Source of the DNA: Dyadobacter sp. LHD-138
GTDB lineage: Bacteria > Bacteroidota > Bacteroidia > Cytophagales > Spirosomataceae
Assembly: GCF_030929615.1 (NCBI RefSeq)
Contig: NZ_JAVFVU010000048.1
Coordinates: forward strand, 1-50,203
Reading direction: 5' to 3'
Length of the DNA: 50,203 bases
The notes under the pieces were generated by a model that was not told where the DNA came from, searched no databases, and worked only from the letters and a program-made list of their open reading frames with translations. Positions 7,254-15,933 of the stretch are shown one piece after another (the first letter of the stretch is position 1; each line of letters starts with the position of its first letter). The translations under genes and the position numbers were made by a program.

Positions 7254-8126
7254 ATGATAGAGCCCTTTTTGGAATACCTGGCATTTGAAAAACGATCCAG
7301 TGCGCACACGGTAATTTCCTACCGCACTGACCTGGACCAGTTTAGAAAATATTTGCTGTTCCAATATGAACTGGATAAGCCGGAAACGGCGACACCGGTT
7401 ATGCTTCGCTCCTGGTTGGTCAGTTTGATGGAGGAAAAGTTAAATCCGACTTCGATTAATCGTAAGATGGCTTCCTTGAGATCTTACTATGGGTTTCTCC
7501 GCCGAAGAAAATACATCACCAAAGACCCTTCCGCCATATTGTCCTCGATGAAAATGCGGCGCAAACTGCCTGCTTTTGTAGAAGAAAAGGCGATGGAGTC
7601 ACTTTTTGCTTCGGAAGATTTTACCGATGATTTTGCAGGAGTCCGGGACCGGATCATTATGGAGCTGCTGTATGGCACGGGCATGCGTCTCTCTGAATTA
7701 ATTGATCTGGAGACAAAAGATCTCGACCTGGAAGCCAGGATTGTCCGGGTGACGGGAAAAAGAGGGAAGGAAAGACTGATCCCCGTTTCAGGTTTACTGG
7801 TTCAATTTTTGAAGGAATATCTCGTGCAGCGCGCTCCTGAAGAACCTACCCATGCGCTGATTTTAACGGATTCCGGGAAGGCCGCTTATCCTGTTTTTAT
7901 CCAGCGTACCGTTAAAAAATATCTTTCGGGTGTCACCACCCTGGCGCAAAAAAGTCCGCACGTTTTACGTCACACCTATGCCACGCATTTGCTAAACCGT
8001 GGCGCAGACCTGAATGCCATTAAGGAGTTGCTCGGTCATGCAAATTTGGCAGCTACTCAGATTTATACGCACAACTCTATAGAAAAACTTAAAAAAACAC
8101 ATCAACAGGCCCATCCAAAGGCCTGA
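7254..8126 (+). CDS. xerC: Tyrosine recombinase, XerC/XerD family
   Basis: A site-specific recombinase of 290 residues, probably one of the pair that resolves chromosome dimers. Residues about 1-85 form the SAM-like core-binding domain, and residues about 105-285 the catalytic domain. The full active-site set is visible: R145 (GTGMRLSE), K169 (TGKR), H236 and R239 (HVLRHTYATH), H262 (LGHANL) and the nucleophile Y271 (YTHN). The start at 7254 (MIEPFLEYL) is chosen because an upstream in-frame codon at 7182 would run through the rpsU terminator. Length and position next to rpsU argue for a housekeeping Xer protein and not a mobile-element integrase; XerC and XerD cannot be told apart here. Confidence 0.9.
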   Translation: MIEPFLEYLAFEKRSSAHTVISYRTDLDQFRKYLLFQYELDKPETATPVMLRSWLVSLMEEKLNPTSINRKMASLRSYYGFLRRRKYITKDPSAILSSMKMRRKLPAFVEEKAMESLFASEDFTDDFAGVRDRIIMELLYGTGMRLSELIDLETKDLDLEARIVRVTGKRGKERLIPVSGLLVQFLKEYLVQRAPEEPTHALILTDSGKAAYPVFIQRTVKKYLSGVTTLAQKSPHVLRHTYATHLLNRGADLNAIKELLGHANLAATQIYTHNSIEKLKKTHQQAHPKA

Positions 8127-8143
8127 TCCCGATTTTTTTCAGG

Positions 8144-8151
8144 TATATTTG
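8144..8151 (+). promoter_or_regulatory. Candidate -7 element for ppc
   Basis: TATATTTG matches TAnnTTTG exactly and lies 41 bases before the chosen ppc ATG. No convincing -33 box is seen. Confidence 0.4.
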
Positions 8152-8192
8152 TTTCAAATTGCCGGTCTCAAAATAAAATTTTGTCACTCCAT

Positions 8193-10778
8193 ATGAATCA
8201 CAGTTTCCAGGACGCAGTAGTTACGAAGTACAATATTTTTAATAGCCTTTTCCTGAGTTTGCCTTACAGGGGTATTTCTCAGACTGGTTCGTTACTTCCG
8301 TTACTTACCCAGCAAAGCGAAGTAGGGTTTCAGGAAGGGAAGTCGCCCAAGCAGATCATCGAACATTTTTTTGAAGAACTACTTGAAACGGCCACCCCTA
8401 AGGAACGCACTGATCTTTTGTTTGCCTTTATTCAATATATTGAAAGGCAGGTTGTTTTATTTGATTCCGTTGAAGATGCTGCTTTTGACCAGACGCATGA
8501 ATTGAACGGGAAAGGATCAATAACTTATCTGACAGACCGTCTGGATAATGAATCTCTTCGAAAAAAACTTTTACATAAACTGGATGATTTCAGTGTCCGG
8601 ATCGTGTTAACGGCGCATCCGACGCAGTTTTATTCCGGAAAAGTACTGGGCATTATCAATGACCTGGAAGATGCAATCAAGGTGAATGATTTTACCGAAG
8701 TTAATCAGTTGCTTCTTCAACTTGGTAAAACAGCATTTATCAACCACGAAAAACCGACTCCTTTTGACGAGGCGGTGAGTTTATGCTGGTTCCTTGAAAA
8801 TGTATATTACGATGCAATTCCTGCCATTTTGATCAAATTGATCAATGGACTCGGCATGAGCGCGCACGACTGGCCTTATCCGAATGTTTTCCGTCTGGGC
8901 TTCTGGCCGGGGGGGGACCGGGATGGTAACCCGTTTGTCAATGCAGATACTACGCTGCAGGTGGCAGATCGTCTGCGTGAGACTTTGCTTCGCGGTTATT
9001 ACCGTGATATCCGTAACCTGAAACGCAGATTAACGTTCAAGGGCGTTGAAGATGCCATTTCGCTGGCGGAACGCAAAATGAACAGCACCATTTTCGGGCC
9101 GACGGAAGAAGGATATGAAAATGCGCAGGAGCTGATCGATGAACTTTTGAAAGCCAGGATTGTACTTGTTGACAAACATCAGGGCCTGTTCGTAGAACTT
9201 CTGGATAACTTTATTCTGAAATTAAATCTTTTTGGGTTCTTCTTTGCCAGTCTCGATGTGCGTCAGGACAGCCGTAAACATGGTAAGGCGTGGGAAGATA
9301 TTCTGAAACGTCTTGAGAAAAAAATCCCGTTGCTGAAATACAGCGATTACCAAAACTGGGAAGAAAGCAAGAAAATTGACCTTTTGCTGTCGCTGAATAT
9401 TCCTTTGCGTATCGAAGATTATGAAGATTCGCTTACAAAGGATATTCTGGGCTCAATCAATGCGATAAAAACGATTCAGGGGCTTAATGGTGAGCAGGGC
9501 GCGCACCGTTATGTGATCAGCAATAACACATCGGCACTGAATGTGATGGAGGTGGTATCGCTGGCAAAAAACCTGATTGCCGACGAAAACGGGCATCTGT
9601 CCCTGGATGTGGTGCCGCTGTTTGAAACGGTAGACGATTTGGCCAATGCGCCGGAAATCATGCGGACGCTTTATACCAACGATTATTATCGTGGCCATTT
9701 GTCGAGACGTGAAAATCACCAGACGATCATGGTAGGTTTCTCTGACGGTACAAAAGACGGCGGTTATCTGCGTGCAAACTGGTCTATTTATCGTGCCAAA
9801 GAAGAGTTGACGAAGGTGTCGCGTGAGTTTGGCATCAAAGTGACCTTCTTCGACGGTCGTGGAGGCCCTCCGGCACGTGGCGGTGGGAATAACCACAACT
9901 TCTATTCTTCACTCGGAAAAGATATTGAAGACAAAGAAATACAATTGACTGTACAGGGGCAAACGATCAGCTCCAATTATGGCACCGTGACAACGGCCAT
10001 GTACAATCTGGAAAGACTTTTCACAGCCGGTCTTGAAAACCATCTTTTCCGTGGAAACAGAAAAGAGGAAGAATTAAGCCCGGAGGATAAGGATTTGCTT
10101 GAAGAAATGGCTGCTGCCGCTTACGATTCTTATCTTGACCTGAAAAACCATCCGATGTTTGTAAAATATCTGGATAAGAAAACGCCGCTTCGTTTTTACG
10201 GACAAACCAATATCGGAAGTCGTCCGACGAAACGTGGCAACGTGGATGAAGGCTTGAAATTTGAAGATTTACGTGCCATTCCATTCGTGGGTTCATGGGC
10301 GCAAATGAAGCAAAATGTTCCGGGTTTTTACGGATTCGGAACAGCGATCCAACAGCTAGCGGAGAAGGGCAAGAAAGAGTCAATAAAAAAACTGTACAAG
10401 AAATCACTTTTCTTCCGAACGTTGATCGAAAACTCGATGCAATCGCTGTCGAAAGCATTTTTCCCGGCAACGAAATATCTTCGCGAGGAACCTGAGTATC
10501 AGGAATTTTGGGATAAGATGCATGCAGAGTTCAAACTGACGCTGGACTTATTGCTGGAAGTTTCGGAACAAAAGGAATTGCTTGACAGCAATAACGTCAC
10601 GAAAGTATCCATCAAGATCCGTGAACGTATCGTATTGCCGCTGATCACGATCCAGCAGTATGCGCTGCAAATGCTGGCCGAAGATCCAAAAACATTGCCT
10701 GTGGATATAGAAACCTACAACCAGCTGATCATGCGTGCGATGTTTGGTATTATCAACGCGGCGAGAAATTCGGCATAG
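8193..10778 (+). CDS. ppc: Phosphoenolpyruvate carboxylase
   Basis: Converts phosphoenolpyruvate and bicarbonate to oxaloacetate, refilling the TCA cycle, in the cytoplasm. It has 861 residues, close to the family norm. Conserved blocks appear in order: VLTAHPTQ (H142), GGDRDGNPFV, ASLDVRQDSRKHG, MVGFSDGTKDGGYLRANW and the glycine-rich loop FFDGRGGPPARGGG. In the best-known enzymes that loop begins FHGRGG; here the histidine position is D554, probably a lineage variant. The ATG at 8193 (MNHSFQDAV) is preferred to a TTG four codons upstream. It follows xerC by 66 bases and ends at a strong terminator. Confidence 0.95.
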   Translation: MNHSFQDAVVTKYNIFNSLFLSLPYRGISQTGSLLPLLTQQSEVGFQEGKSPKQIIEHFFEELLETATPKERTDLLFAFIQYIERQVVLFDSVEDAAFDQTHELNGKGSITYLTDRLDNESLRKKLLHKLDDFSVRIVLTAHPTQFYSGKVLGIINDLEDAIKVNDFTEVNQLLLQLGKTAFINHEKPTPFDEAVSLCWFLENVYYDAIPAILIKLINGLGMSAHDWPYPNVFRLGFWPGGDRDGNPFVNADTTLQVADRLRETLLRGYYRDIRNLKRRLTFKGVEDAISLAERKMNSTIFGPTEEGYENAQELIDELLKARIVLVDKHQGLFVELLDNFILKLNLFGFFFASLDVRQDSRKHGKAWEDILKRLEKKIPLLKYSDYQNWEESKKIDLLLSLNIPLRIEDYEDSLTKDILGSINAIKTIQGLNGEQGAHRYVISNNTSALNVMEVVSLAKNLIADENGHLSLDVVPLFETVDDLANAPEIMRTLYTNDYYRGHLSRRENHQTIMVGFSDGTKDGGYLRANWSIYRAKEELTKVSREFGIKVTFFDGRGGPPARGGGNNHNFYSSLGKDIEDKEIQLTVQGQTISSNYGTVTTAMYNLERLFTAGLENHLFRGNRKEEELSPEDKDLLEEMAAAAYDSYLDLKNHPMFVKYLDKKTPLRFYGQTNIGSRPTKRGNVDEGLKFEDLRAIPFVGSWAQMKQNVPGFYGFGTAIQQLAEKGKKESIKKLYKKSLFFRTLIENSMQSLSKAFFPATKYLREEPEYQEFWDKMHAEFKLTLDLLLEVSEQKELLDSNNVTKVSIKIRERIVLPLITIQQYALQMLAEDPKTLPVDIETYNQLIMRAMFGIINAARNSA

Positions 10779-10800
10779 GTTTATCAGATAAAGCAATACA

Positions 10801-10835
10801 AAGCCTCTGACATTGATTTGTCAGGGGCTTTTTTT
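10801..10835 (+). terminator. Terminator after ppc
   Basis: The 12-bp stem AAGCCTCTGACA / TGTCAGGGGCTT (one G-U pair) has a 6-base loop and is followed by seven T. Confidence 0.88.
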
Positions 10836-10863
10836 GTGTCTGATAAAAACAAAATAATACAAA

Positions 10864-10912
10864 TAGTTGTTTAAATATTAAATTGTTTATATAATTGTTA
10901 TCAAAACAACTA
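10864..10912. promoter_or_regulatory. Candidate operator and promoter region of the aromatic catabolism cluster
   Basis: An AT-rich stretch has inverted 9-base arms TAGTTGTTT (10864-10872) and AAACAACTA (10904-10912). Between them lie further TTGTTTA-like units at 10867 and 10883 and TTGTTA at 10895. This is the kind of repeated half-site pattern a MarR dimer could bind. Downstream, TTGACA (10938) and TAATTT lie 16 bases apart, a possible promoter. The MarR gene inside the same cluster is the obvious candidate regulator. Confidence 0.35.
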
Positions 10913-10989
10913 AATAAAATTTGTTGACCTTTTTTCCTTGACAGTGTCGTGTAGAGACATAATTTCCGGTATGTAAACTGAAAGAAAAG

Positions 10990-12159
10990 ATGCCGATCTA
11001 TCATCAACTTGGGAATATTCCGCCGAAACGCCACACCCAATTCCGGAAACCGGAAGCAGAAGGAGCGGGTTTGTATTATGAAGAAGTTTTTGGTACGATT
11101 GGCTTTGAAGGGATGTCGTCGCTGCTTTATCATGTCGCTCGGCCAACGCAGGTAAAATCGCTGCTTTCGCCCTATGATGTCACGCCAAAAATTGCGGATG
11201 GAAACAGTCTGATGATGCGGAAGCTGATCGGTTTCAACATTTCACCCGAAAGTGATTATCTTGATAGCCGGGTTCCTTTGCTGGTAAACCGGGATGTGAC
11301 GATAGGACTGGCGGCACCACAGCATTCGCTGACCCGTTACTTTTATAAAAATGCCGATGCCGACGAGCTGCTATTTGTTCATCGGGGGAGTGGCAGGTTG
11401 CGTACATTTTTTGGATCCATCCCCTTTCAATATGGTGATTACATGCTTATCCCCCGGGGTGTGATTTATCAGATTGATTTTGATACGGAAGATAACCGTC
11501 TTTTTTATCTTGAATCCCATGCGCCGATTTATACACCCAAACGATACCGGAATCATTTTGGTCAGCTGATGGAACAGGCTCCGTTTTGCGAGCGGGATTA
11601 TATTTTACCGCGGGATCTGGAAACCTATGATGAAAAAGGAGATTTTCTGGTAAAAATAAAAAAACAAAACACGATGCATCCCGTCGTTTATGCGACGCAT
11701 CCGTTTGATGTCGTGGGTTGGGACGGGTACAACTATCCCTGGGCATTTTCCATCCATAACTTTGAACCGATCACCGGCCGGATTCATCAACCGCCGCCGG
11801 TGCATCAGACCTTCCAAACCGATGCATTTGTGGTTTGTTCCTTTTGTCCGAGGATGTATGATTATCATCCGCTGGCTATCCCGGCGCCATACAATCACAG
11901 TAATATCGATTCGGACGAGGTGCTGTATTATGTCGACGGAGATTTTATGAGCCGTAATGATATTGCTCAGGGGCATATCACGCTGCATCCGGGCGGGATT
12001 CCACACGGGCCGCATCCGGGTGCTTATGAGCGGAGCATCGGCAAAAAGGAAACACAGGAACTGGCCGTTATGGTGGATACTTTCCGGCCATTGATGGTGA
12101 CGGAAGCTGCGATGGATATCGATGATGGTAAATATTATCAGAGCTGGCTGGAACCCTGA
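10990..12159 (+). CDS. hmgA: Homogentisate 1,2-dioxygenase
   Basis: Opens the aromatic ring of homogentisate with molecular oxygen to give maleylacetoacetate, the central step of tyrosine breakdown. It has 389 residues, shorter than the roughly 440-residue human enzyme but with the same cupin-type C-terminal core. The region PAPYNHSNIDSDEVLYYV followed by LHPGGIPHGPHPG supplies the probable iron ligands H303, E310 (or D309) and H339. It is the first gene of the aromatic cluster; hppD, which makes its substrate, follows 53 bases later. It is cytoplasmic. Confidence 0.94.
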   Translation: MPIYHQLGNIPPKRHTQFRKPEAEGAGLYYEEVFGTIGFEGMSSLLYHVARPTQVKSLLSPYDVTPKIADGNSLMMRKLIGFNISPESDYLDSRVPLLVNRDVTIGLAAPQHSLTRYFYKNADADELLFVHRGSGRLRTFFGSIPFQYGDYMLIPRGVIYQIDFDTEDNRLFYLESHAPIYTPKRYRNHFGQLMEQAPFCERDYILPRDLETYDEKGDFLVKIKKQNTMHPVVYATHPFDVVGWDGYNYPWAFSIHNFEPITGRIHQPPPVHQTFQTDAFVVCSFCPRMYDYHPLAIPAPYNHSNIDSDEVLYYVDGDFMSRNDIAQGHITLHPGGIPHGPHPGAYERSIGKKETQELAVMVDTFRPLMVTEAAMDIDDGKYYQSWLEP

Positions 12160-12212
12160 CCAATAGCCGGCAGTAAGTGAATGTTCAATTGTGATTATAA
12201 CGATTCGAAGCA

Positions 12213-13349
12213 ATGGAAATAAAGGAACTGGATCAGAAAGAAGTCGTTCCAGGCGATCAGCCCGATTTTTTACCAATTAACGGAACCGATTATATTGAAT
12301 TTTATGTAGGCAACGCGCTGCAGTCGGCACACTACTTTCAGACCGCTTTCGGTTTTCAGCCTCTGGCTTATGCAGGACTGGAAACGGGGCTTCATGACCG
12401 CGAGTCTTATGTTTTGGTGCAGGACAAAATCCGTATTGTCCTGACGTCCCCGCTTAGAGGAAAAACACCCGTAAGTGCGCATGTCGACCGTCATGGTGAT
12501 GGGGTGAAAATCATAGCCTTATGGGTTGACGATGCGAAAAAAGCATACGAAGAAACAACACGTCGCGGCGCACTTTCTTATCTGGCCCCTGTTACTGAAA
12601 AAGATGCGCAGGGCACGGTGATCCGCTCGGGAATCCATATTTATGGTGAAACGGTGCATGTATTTGTAGAGCGGAAAGCATACAACGGCGTTTTTTTGCC
12701 CGGATTTGTGGCCTGGAATCCCGCTTATGTTCCCAAATCGGTGGGGTTACGTTTTGTAGACCATATGGTTGGGAACGTAGGCTGGCATGAGATGGACAGC
12801 TGGGTGAATTTCTATGCGGATGTGATGGGTTTTCAACAACTGGTTTCTTTTGATGATAAGGAAATATCCACCGAATATACCGCCCTGATGAGTAAGGTGA
12901 TGAGTAACGGGAACGGGCGAATCAAGTTTCCGATCAACGAACCGGCAGAGGGTAAAAAGAAATCCCAGGTGGAAGAATATCTGGATTTTTATGGTGGGCC
13001 AGGCGTTCAGCATATTGCGGTGGCGACGGATAACATTGTGGAAACCGTTACGGAACTTCGAAGCCGGGGTGTTGAATTTTTGCAAATTCCTCAAACCTAT
13101 TATTTAAATCTCGCAGAACGGGTAGGTGATATTGATGAAAAAATTGATAAACTCCGTGAGCTTGGCATCCTGATCGACAGGGATGATGAAGGGTATTTGC
13201 TTCAGATTTTTACGAAGCCCATCGTGCCCCGTCCGACACTCTTTTTTGAAATTATTCAGCGGAAAGGTGCCAGGTCTTTTGGAAAAGGAAATTTCAAGGC
13301 ATTGTTTGAGGCCATCGAACGGGAGCAGATGCTTAGAGGAACTTTATGA
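12213..13349 (+). CDS. hppD: 4-hydroxyphenylpyruvate dioxygenase
   Basis: Converts 4-hydroxyphenylpyruvate to homogentisate, which feeds the preceding hmgA product. It has 378 residues and two vicinal-oxygen-chelate halves. The C-terminal half carries the iron ligands H184 (VDHMVGNV), H267 (GVQHIAVAT) and E346 (LFFEIIQRKG). Family length and motif spacing are normal. It lies in one orientation with hmgA (53-base gap) and phhA (37-base gap), so co-transcription is likely. Confidence 0.95.
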   Translation: MEIKELDQKEVVPGDQPDFLPINGTDYIEFYVGNALQSAHYFQTAFGFQPLAYAGLETGLHDRESYVLVQDKIRIVLTSPLRGKTPVSAHVDRHGDGVKIIALWVDDAKKAYEETTRRGALSYLAPVTEKDAQGTVIRSGIHIYGETVHVFVERKAYNGVFLPGFVAWNPAYVPKSVGLRFVDHMVGNVGWHEMDSWVNFYADVMGFQQLVSFDDKEISTEYTALMSKVMSNGNGRIKFPINEPAEGKKKSQVEEYLDFYGGPGVQHIAVATDNIVETVTELRSRGVEFLQIPQTYYLNLAERVGDIDEKIDKLRELGILIDRDDEGYLLQIFTKPIVPRPTLFFEIIQRKGARSFGKGNFKALFEAIEREQMLRGTL

Positions 13350-13386
13350 GCATATGGAAAATAGGGGGCATTAATTTTTGAGAACC

Positions 13387-14112
13387 ATGGACCAGGATTA
13401 TCAAAAATATTCGGAGGCTGACCACAAGATGTGGAAACAGTTATTTGAGCGGCAAATGAATGTTTTGCCGGCGATAGCGAGCCGGACTTATCTCGAAGGA
13501 ATTGATAAAGTAGGTTTTGTTGCGGATCATATCCCTGATTTCAAAAAAGAAACCAATCCGCGTTTGCAGCTTTTGACAAACTGGAAAGTGTATGTCGTAC
13601 CCGGATTGATCCCGCACAAAGAGTTTTATACGCATTTAAGTAACAGGGAGTTTCCGGCATCGACCTGGCTTCGTAAACCCGAACAGCTGGAATATCTGGA
13701 AGAACCCGATATGTTTCATGATACCTTCGGACATGTCCCGTTATTGAGCAATCAGCCTTTTTGCGATTTTATTGAACATCTGAGCCATGTCGCCCTCCGC
13801 TTTATTGAAAATGAAAATGCACTGGCGCAGATTTCCAGGTTGTATTGGTATACCGTTGAATTTGGTCTGATCCGGGAAAGCGGGGCGTTGAAAATATATG
13901 GGGGAGGGATTATTTCTTCGGCGGGGGAAAGCGCCTATTGTTTGCGTGAAAAAGTACCGAAACTGAATTTTGATGCGGCCATTTTATTGGGTACTCCTTA
14001 CCATATTGATAAGTATCAGGATCATTATTTTGTGATAGACTCCTACGCCCAGCTTTATGAATCTGTTTCTGAAATTGAGAAATTATTAGACGAATTTGTG
14101 GAAATGGTTTGA
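13387..14112 (+). CDS. phhA: Phenylalanine 4-monooxygenase (aromatic amino acid hydroxylase)
   Basis: Hydroxylates phenylalanine to tyrosine using a pterin cofactor and non-haem iron. It has 241 residues, the short bacterial form without the regulatory ACT domain. The iron-binding facial triad is visible: H111 and H116 in MFHDTFGHVPLL, and E158 in YTVEFGLIRE. The ATG at 13387 is preferred to a TTG three codons upstream. It lies in the same cluster as the tyrosine degradation genes, so the pathway can start from phenylalanine. A tetrahydropterin-recycling gene is not seen nearby. Confidence 0.94.
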   Translation: MDQDYQKYSEADHKMWKQLFERQMNVLPAIASRTYLEGIDKVGFVADHIPDFKKETNPRLQLLTNWKVYVVPGLIPHKEFYTHLSNREFPASTWLRKPEQLEYLEEPDMFHDTFGHVPLLSNQPFCDFIEHLSHVALRFIENENALAQISRLYWYTVEFGLIRESGALKIYGGGIISSAGESAYCLREKVPKLNFDAAILLGTPYHIDKYQDHYFVIDSYAQLYESVSEIEKLLDEFVEMV

Positions 14113-14221
14113 TTCGTTAAAAAGTATTCAATAAATGTTCTTTAATTATTAGTAGACGAATAGTTGGGTTGCCTTATATTAGTGTGCTGTATAAACGTAT
14201 TGGAACTCTTATTGAATTATT

Positions 14222-14656
14222 ATGACCCACCATTCTGACCAACGTGCTTATTTTTTTAAAATAGACACAACGATAAAGAAAATCCGCAATGCATTGCAAA
14301 AACAGTTAAACGAGGCCGGCTTTGATTTGACTGTCGATCAATGGGTGCTTATTGACCATATTTTTCGCAAACAAGGCATAAGTCAAAATGAATTGGCTGA
14401 GCTTACCTTTAAAGATCCGCCGACTGTCACACGGATTGTCGACTTGCTTGAAAAAAAAGGGCTTGTGGAACGTAATCCGGCGGTAGGGGATCGTCGCAAG
14501 TTTAATCTTTTCCTCACTGAAAAAGGAGAAAAGACATATACCGAAGCTTTCCCGATTGTTGCTGAAATTCGTTACAAAGGCTGGGGAGACCTGGATGAGG
14601 AAGATTATCAGCATTTTGTACGGATCATGGATTCCATCTATAAAAACTTTACCTGA
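14222..14656 (+). CDS. MarR-family transcriptional regulator
   Basis: A dimeric winged-helix regulator of 144 residues. The recognition region reads SQNELAELTFKDPPTVTRIV followed by a basic wing (LVERNPAVGDRRKFNLFLT), as in MarR proteins. It sits inside the aromatic cluster, 109 bases after phhA and only 5 bases before fahA, so it is almost certainly co-transcribed with fahA. It probably senses a pathway intermediate and controls the cluster. The upstream gap contains an imperfect inverted repeat (AATTATT, 8 bases, AATAGTT) that could be its own operator; AATAGTT also occurs in the hmgA upstream region. Confidence 0.9.
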   Translation: MTHHSDQRAYFFKIDTTIKKIRNALQKQLNEAGFDLTVDQWVLIDHIFRKQGISQNELAELTFKDPPTVTRIVDLLEKKGLVERNPAVGDRRKFNLFLTEKGEKTYTEAFPIVAEIRYKGWGDLDEEDYQHFVRIMDSIYKNFT

Positions 14657-14661
14657 GTTTT

Positions 14662-15918
14662 ATGCAATTTCATTCTTCCTGGCTGCCGATTCCGGCCCAT
14701 TCCGATTTTTCGCTTCACAATTTACCATTTGGAATTTTTAGCACGAAGTCGGGGGAGCCACGGGTCGGTGTGGCTATTGGGGAATGGATTATGGATATGA
14801 CGGCCGCCCATGAATTTGGGTTTTTTAAGACGCTTGAAATTGACGCGGCCGTTTTCAAAAAAGAAACGCTTAACGATCTTATTGCGTTGGGCCGGATGGC
14901 TGCCAAAGCTATCCGTTTGACGATCCAGCAGTGGCTTACGGATGAACATTCGCCGTTGAAAGAAGCCGCTTCACGGGTTTTAATCAGGCAGACGGATGCC
15001 CGGATGCACATGCCGCTAAGGATTGGTAATTATACCGATTTTTATTCCAGTGAAGAACATGCAATGGCCGTCGGGAAACTTTACAGGCCCGAGAATCCGC
15101 TCTTACCCAACTGGAAACATATGCCGATTGCCTACCACGGCCGGGCATCTTCGGTTGTTTTATCAGGCACCGCGATACATAGGCCTTTGGGGCAAACCAA
15201 ACCGGGCGCATCGGAGTATCCGGTTTTTGGTCCCACAGCTGCACTGGATTTTGAGCTTGAACTTGCTTTTGTCGTCGGGAAAAATTCGGAACTTGGGAAA
15301 CCGGTATCCATGGCAGCGGCTGAGGATCACCTGTTCGGGGTGGTACTTTTTAATGACTGGTCGGCACGGGATATCCAGCGCTGGGAGTACCAGCCTCTTG
15401 GGCCTTTCGCGAGTAAAAACTTCGCTTCTTCTATCGCTCCGTGGGTTATTACGATGGACGCGCTGGAAGCTTTTCGGGTAGAGGGCCCCGTACAAGCACC
15501 GGTGCCTATGCCTTATCTGCAAACGACCGGTCCCAAAAACTTTGATATCCATCTCAGTGCAGCCATTCAGCCAAAAGGATTTGAGGAAACGGTTGTTACC
15601 GAGACCAACGCGAAATATTTGTACTGGAACATTCATCAACAAACTGCCCACCATACGATAACGGGTTGTAACCTGAATACCGGCGATTTACTGGCAACCG
15701 GAACCATCAGCATTCCGGGACCAAAAGGAGCGGGCTGTCTGCTCGAAGCGACAAAGGGAGGTAAGCAGCCGCTTAACTTAACAGGCGGTCTTAACCGAAC
15801 ATTTTTAGAAGATGGTGACGAGGTCATTATTCGGGGATTTGCTGAACGAGATGGTATAAAAGTGGGTTTTGGAGAAGTACGGGGCGAAATTTTACCGTCA
15901 TTGCCTGATTTTATATAA
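14662..15918 (+). CDS. fahA: Fumarylacetoacetase
   Basis: Hydrolyses fumarylacetoacetate to fumarate and acetoacetate, the last step of tyrosine degradation. It has 418 residues, equal to the usual length, with the N-terminal SH3-like domain (about 1-115) and the catalytic FAH fold. Active-site residues correspond well to the mouse enzyme: D126 and H133 in YTDFYSSEEHA, E198 and E200 in DFELELAF, and D232 in FNDWSARD. It starts 5 bases after the MarR gene. The maleylacetoacetate isomerase needed between hmgA and fahA is not encoded in the window. Confidence 0.96.
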   Translation: MQFHSSWLPIPAHSDFSLHNLPFGIFSTKSGEPRVGVAIGEWIMDMTAAHEFGFFKTLEIDAAVFKKETLNDLIALGRMAAKAIRLTIQQWLTDEHSPLKEAASRVLIRQTDARMHMPLRIGNYTDFYSSEEHAMAVGKLYRPENPLLPNWKHMPIAYHGRASSVVLSGTAIHRPLGQTKPGASEYPVFGPTAALDFELELAFVVGKNSELGKPVSMAAAEDHLFGVVLFNDWSARDIQRWEYQPLGPFASKNFASSIAPWVITMDALEAFRVEGPVQAPVPMPYLQTTGPKNFDIHLSAAIQPKGFEETVVTETNAKYLYWNIHQQTAHHTITGCNLNTGDLLATGTISIPGPKGAGCLLEATKGGKQPLNLTGGLNRTFLEDGDEVIIRGFAERDGIKVGFGEVRGEILPSLPDFI

Positions 15919-15933
15919 AACATTTGTCTTGAT

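Noticed and set aside
10021..10470. Minus-strand frame of 149 codons inside ppc
   Set aside because: It lies fully inside the strongly conserved carboxylase gene on the opposite strand and has a composition typical of a shadow frame.
11605..12276. Minus-strand frame of 223 codons opposite hmgA
   Set aside because: hmgA is well supported by its iron-site motifs, and the antisense frame shows no domain.
15163..15654. Minus-strand frame of 163 codons opposite fahA
   Set aside because: It is antisense to the catalytic domain of fumarylacetoacetase and resembles no protein family.
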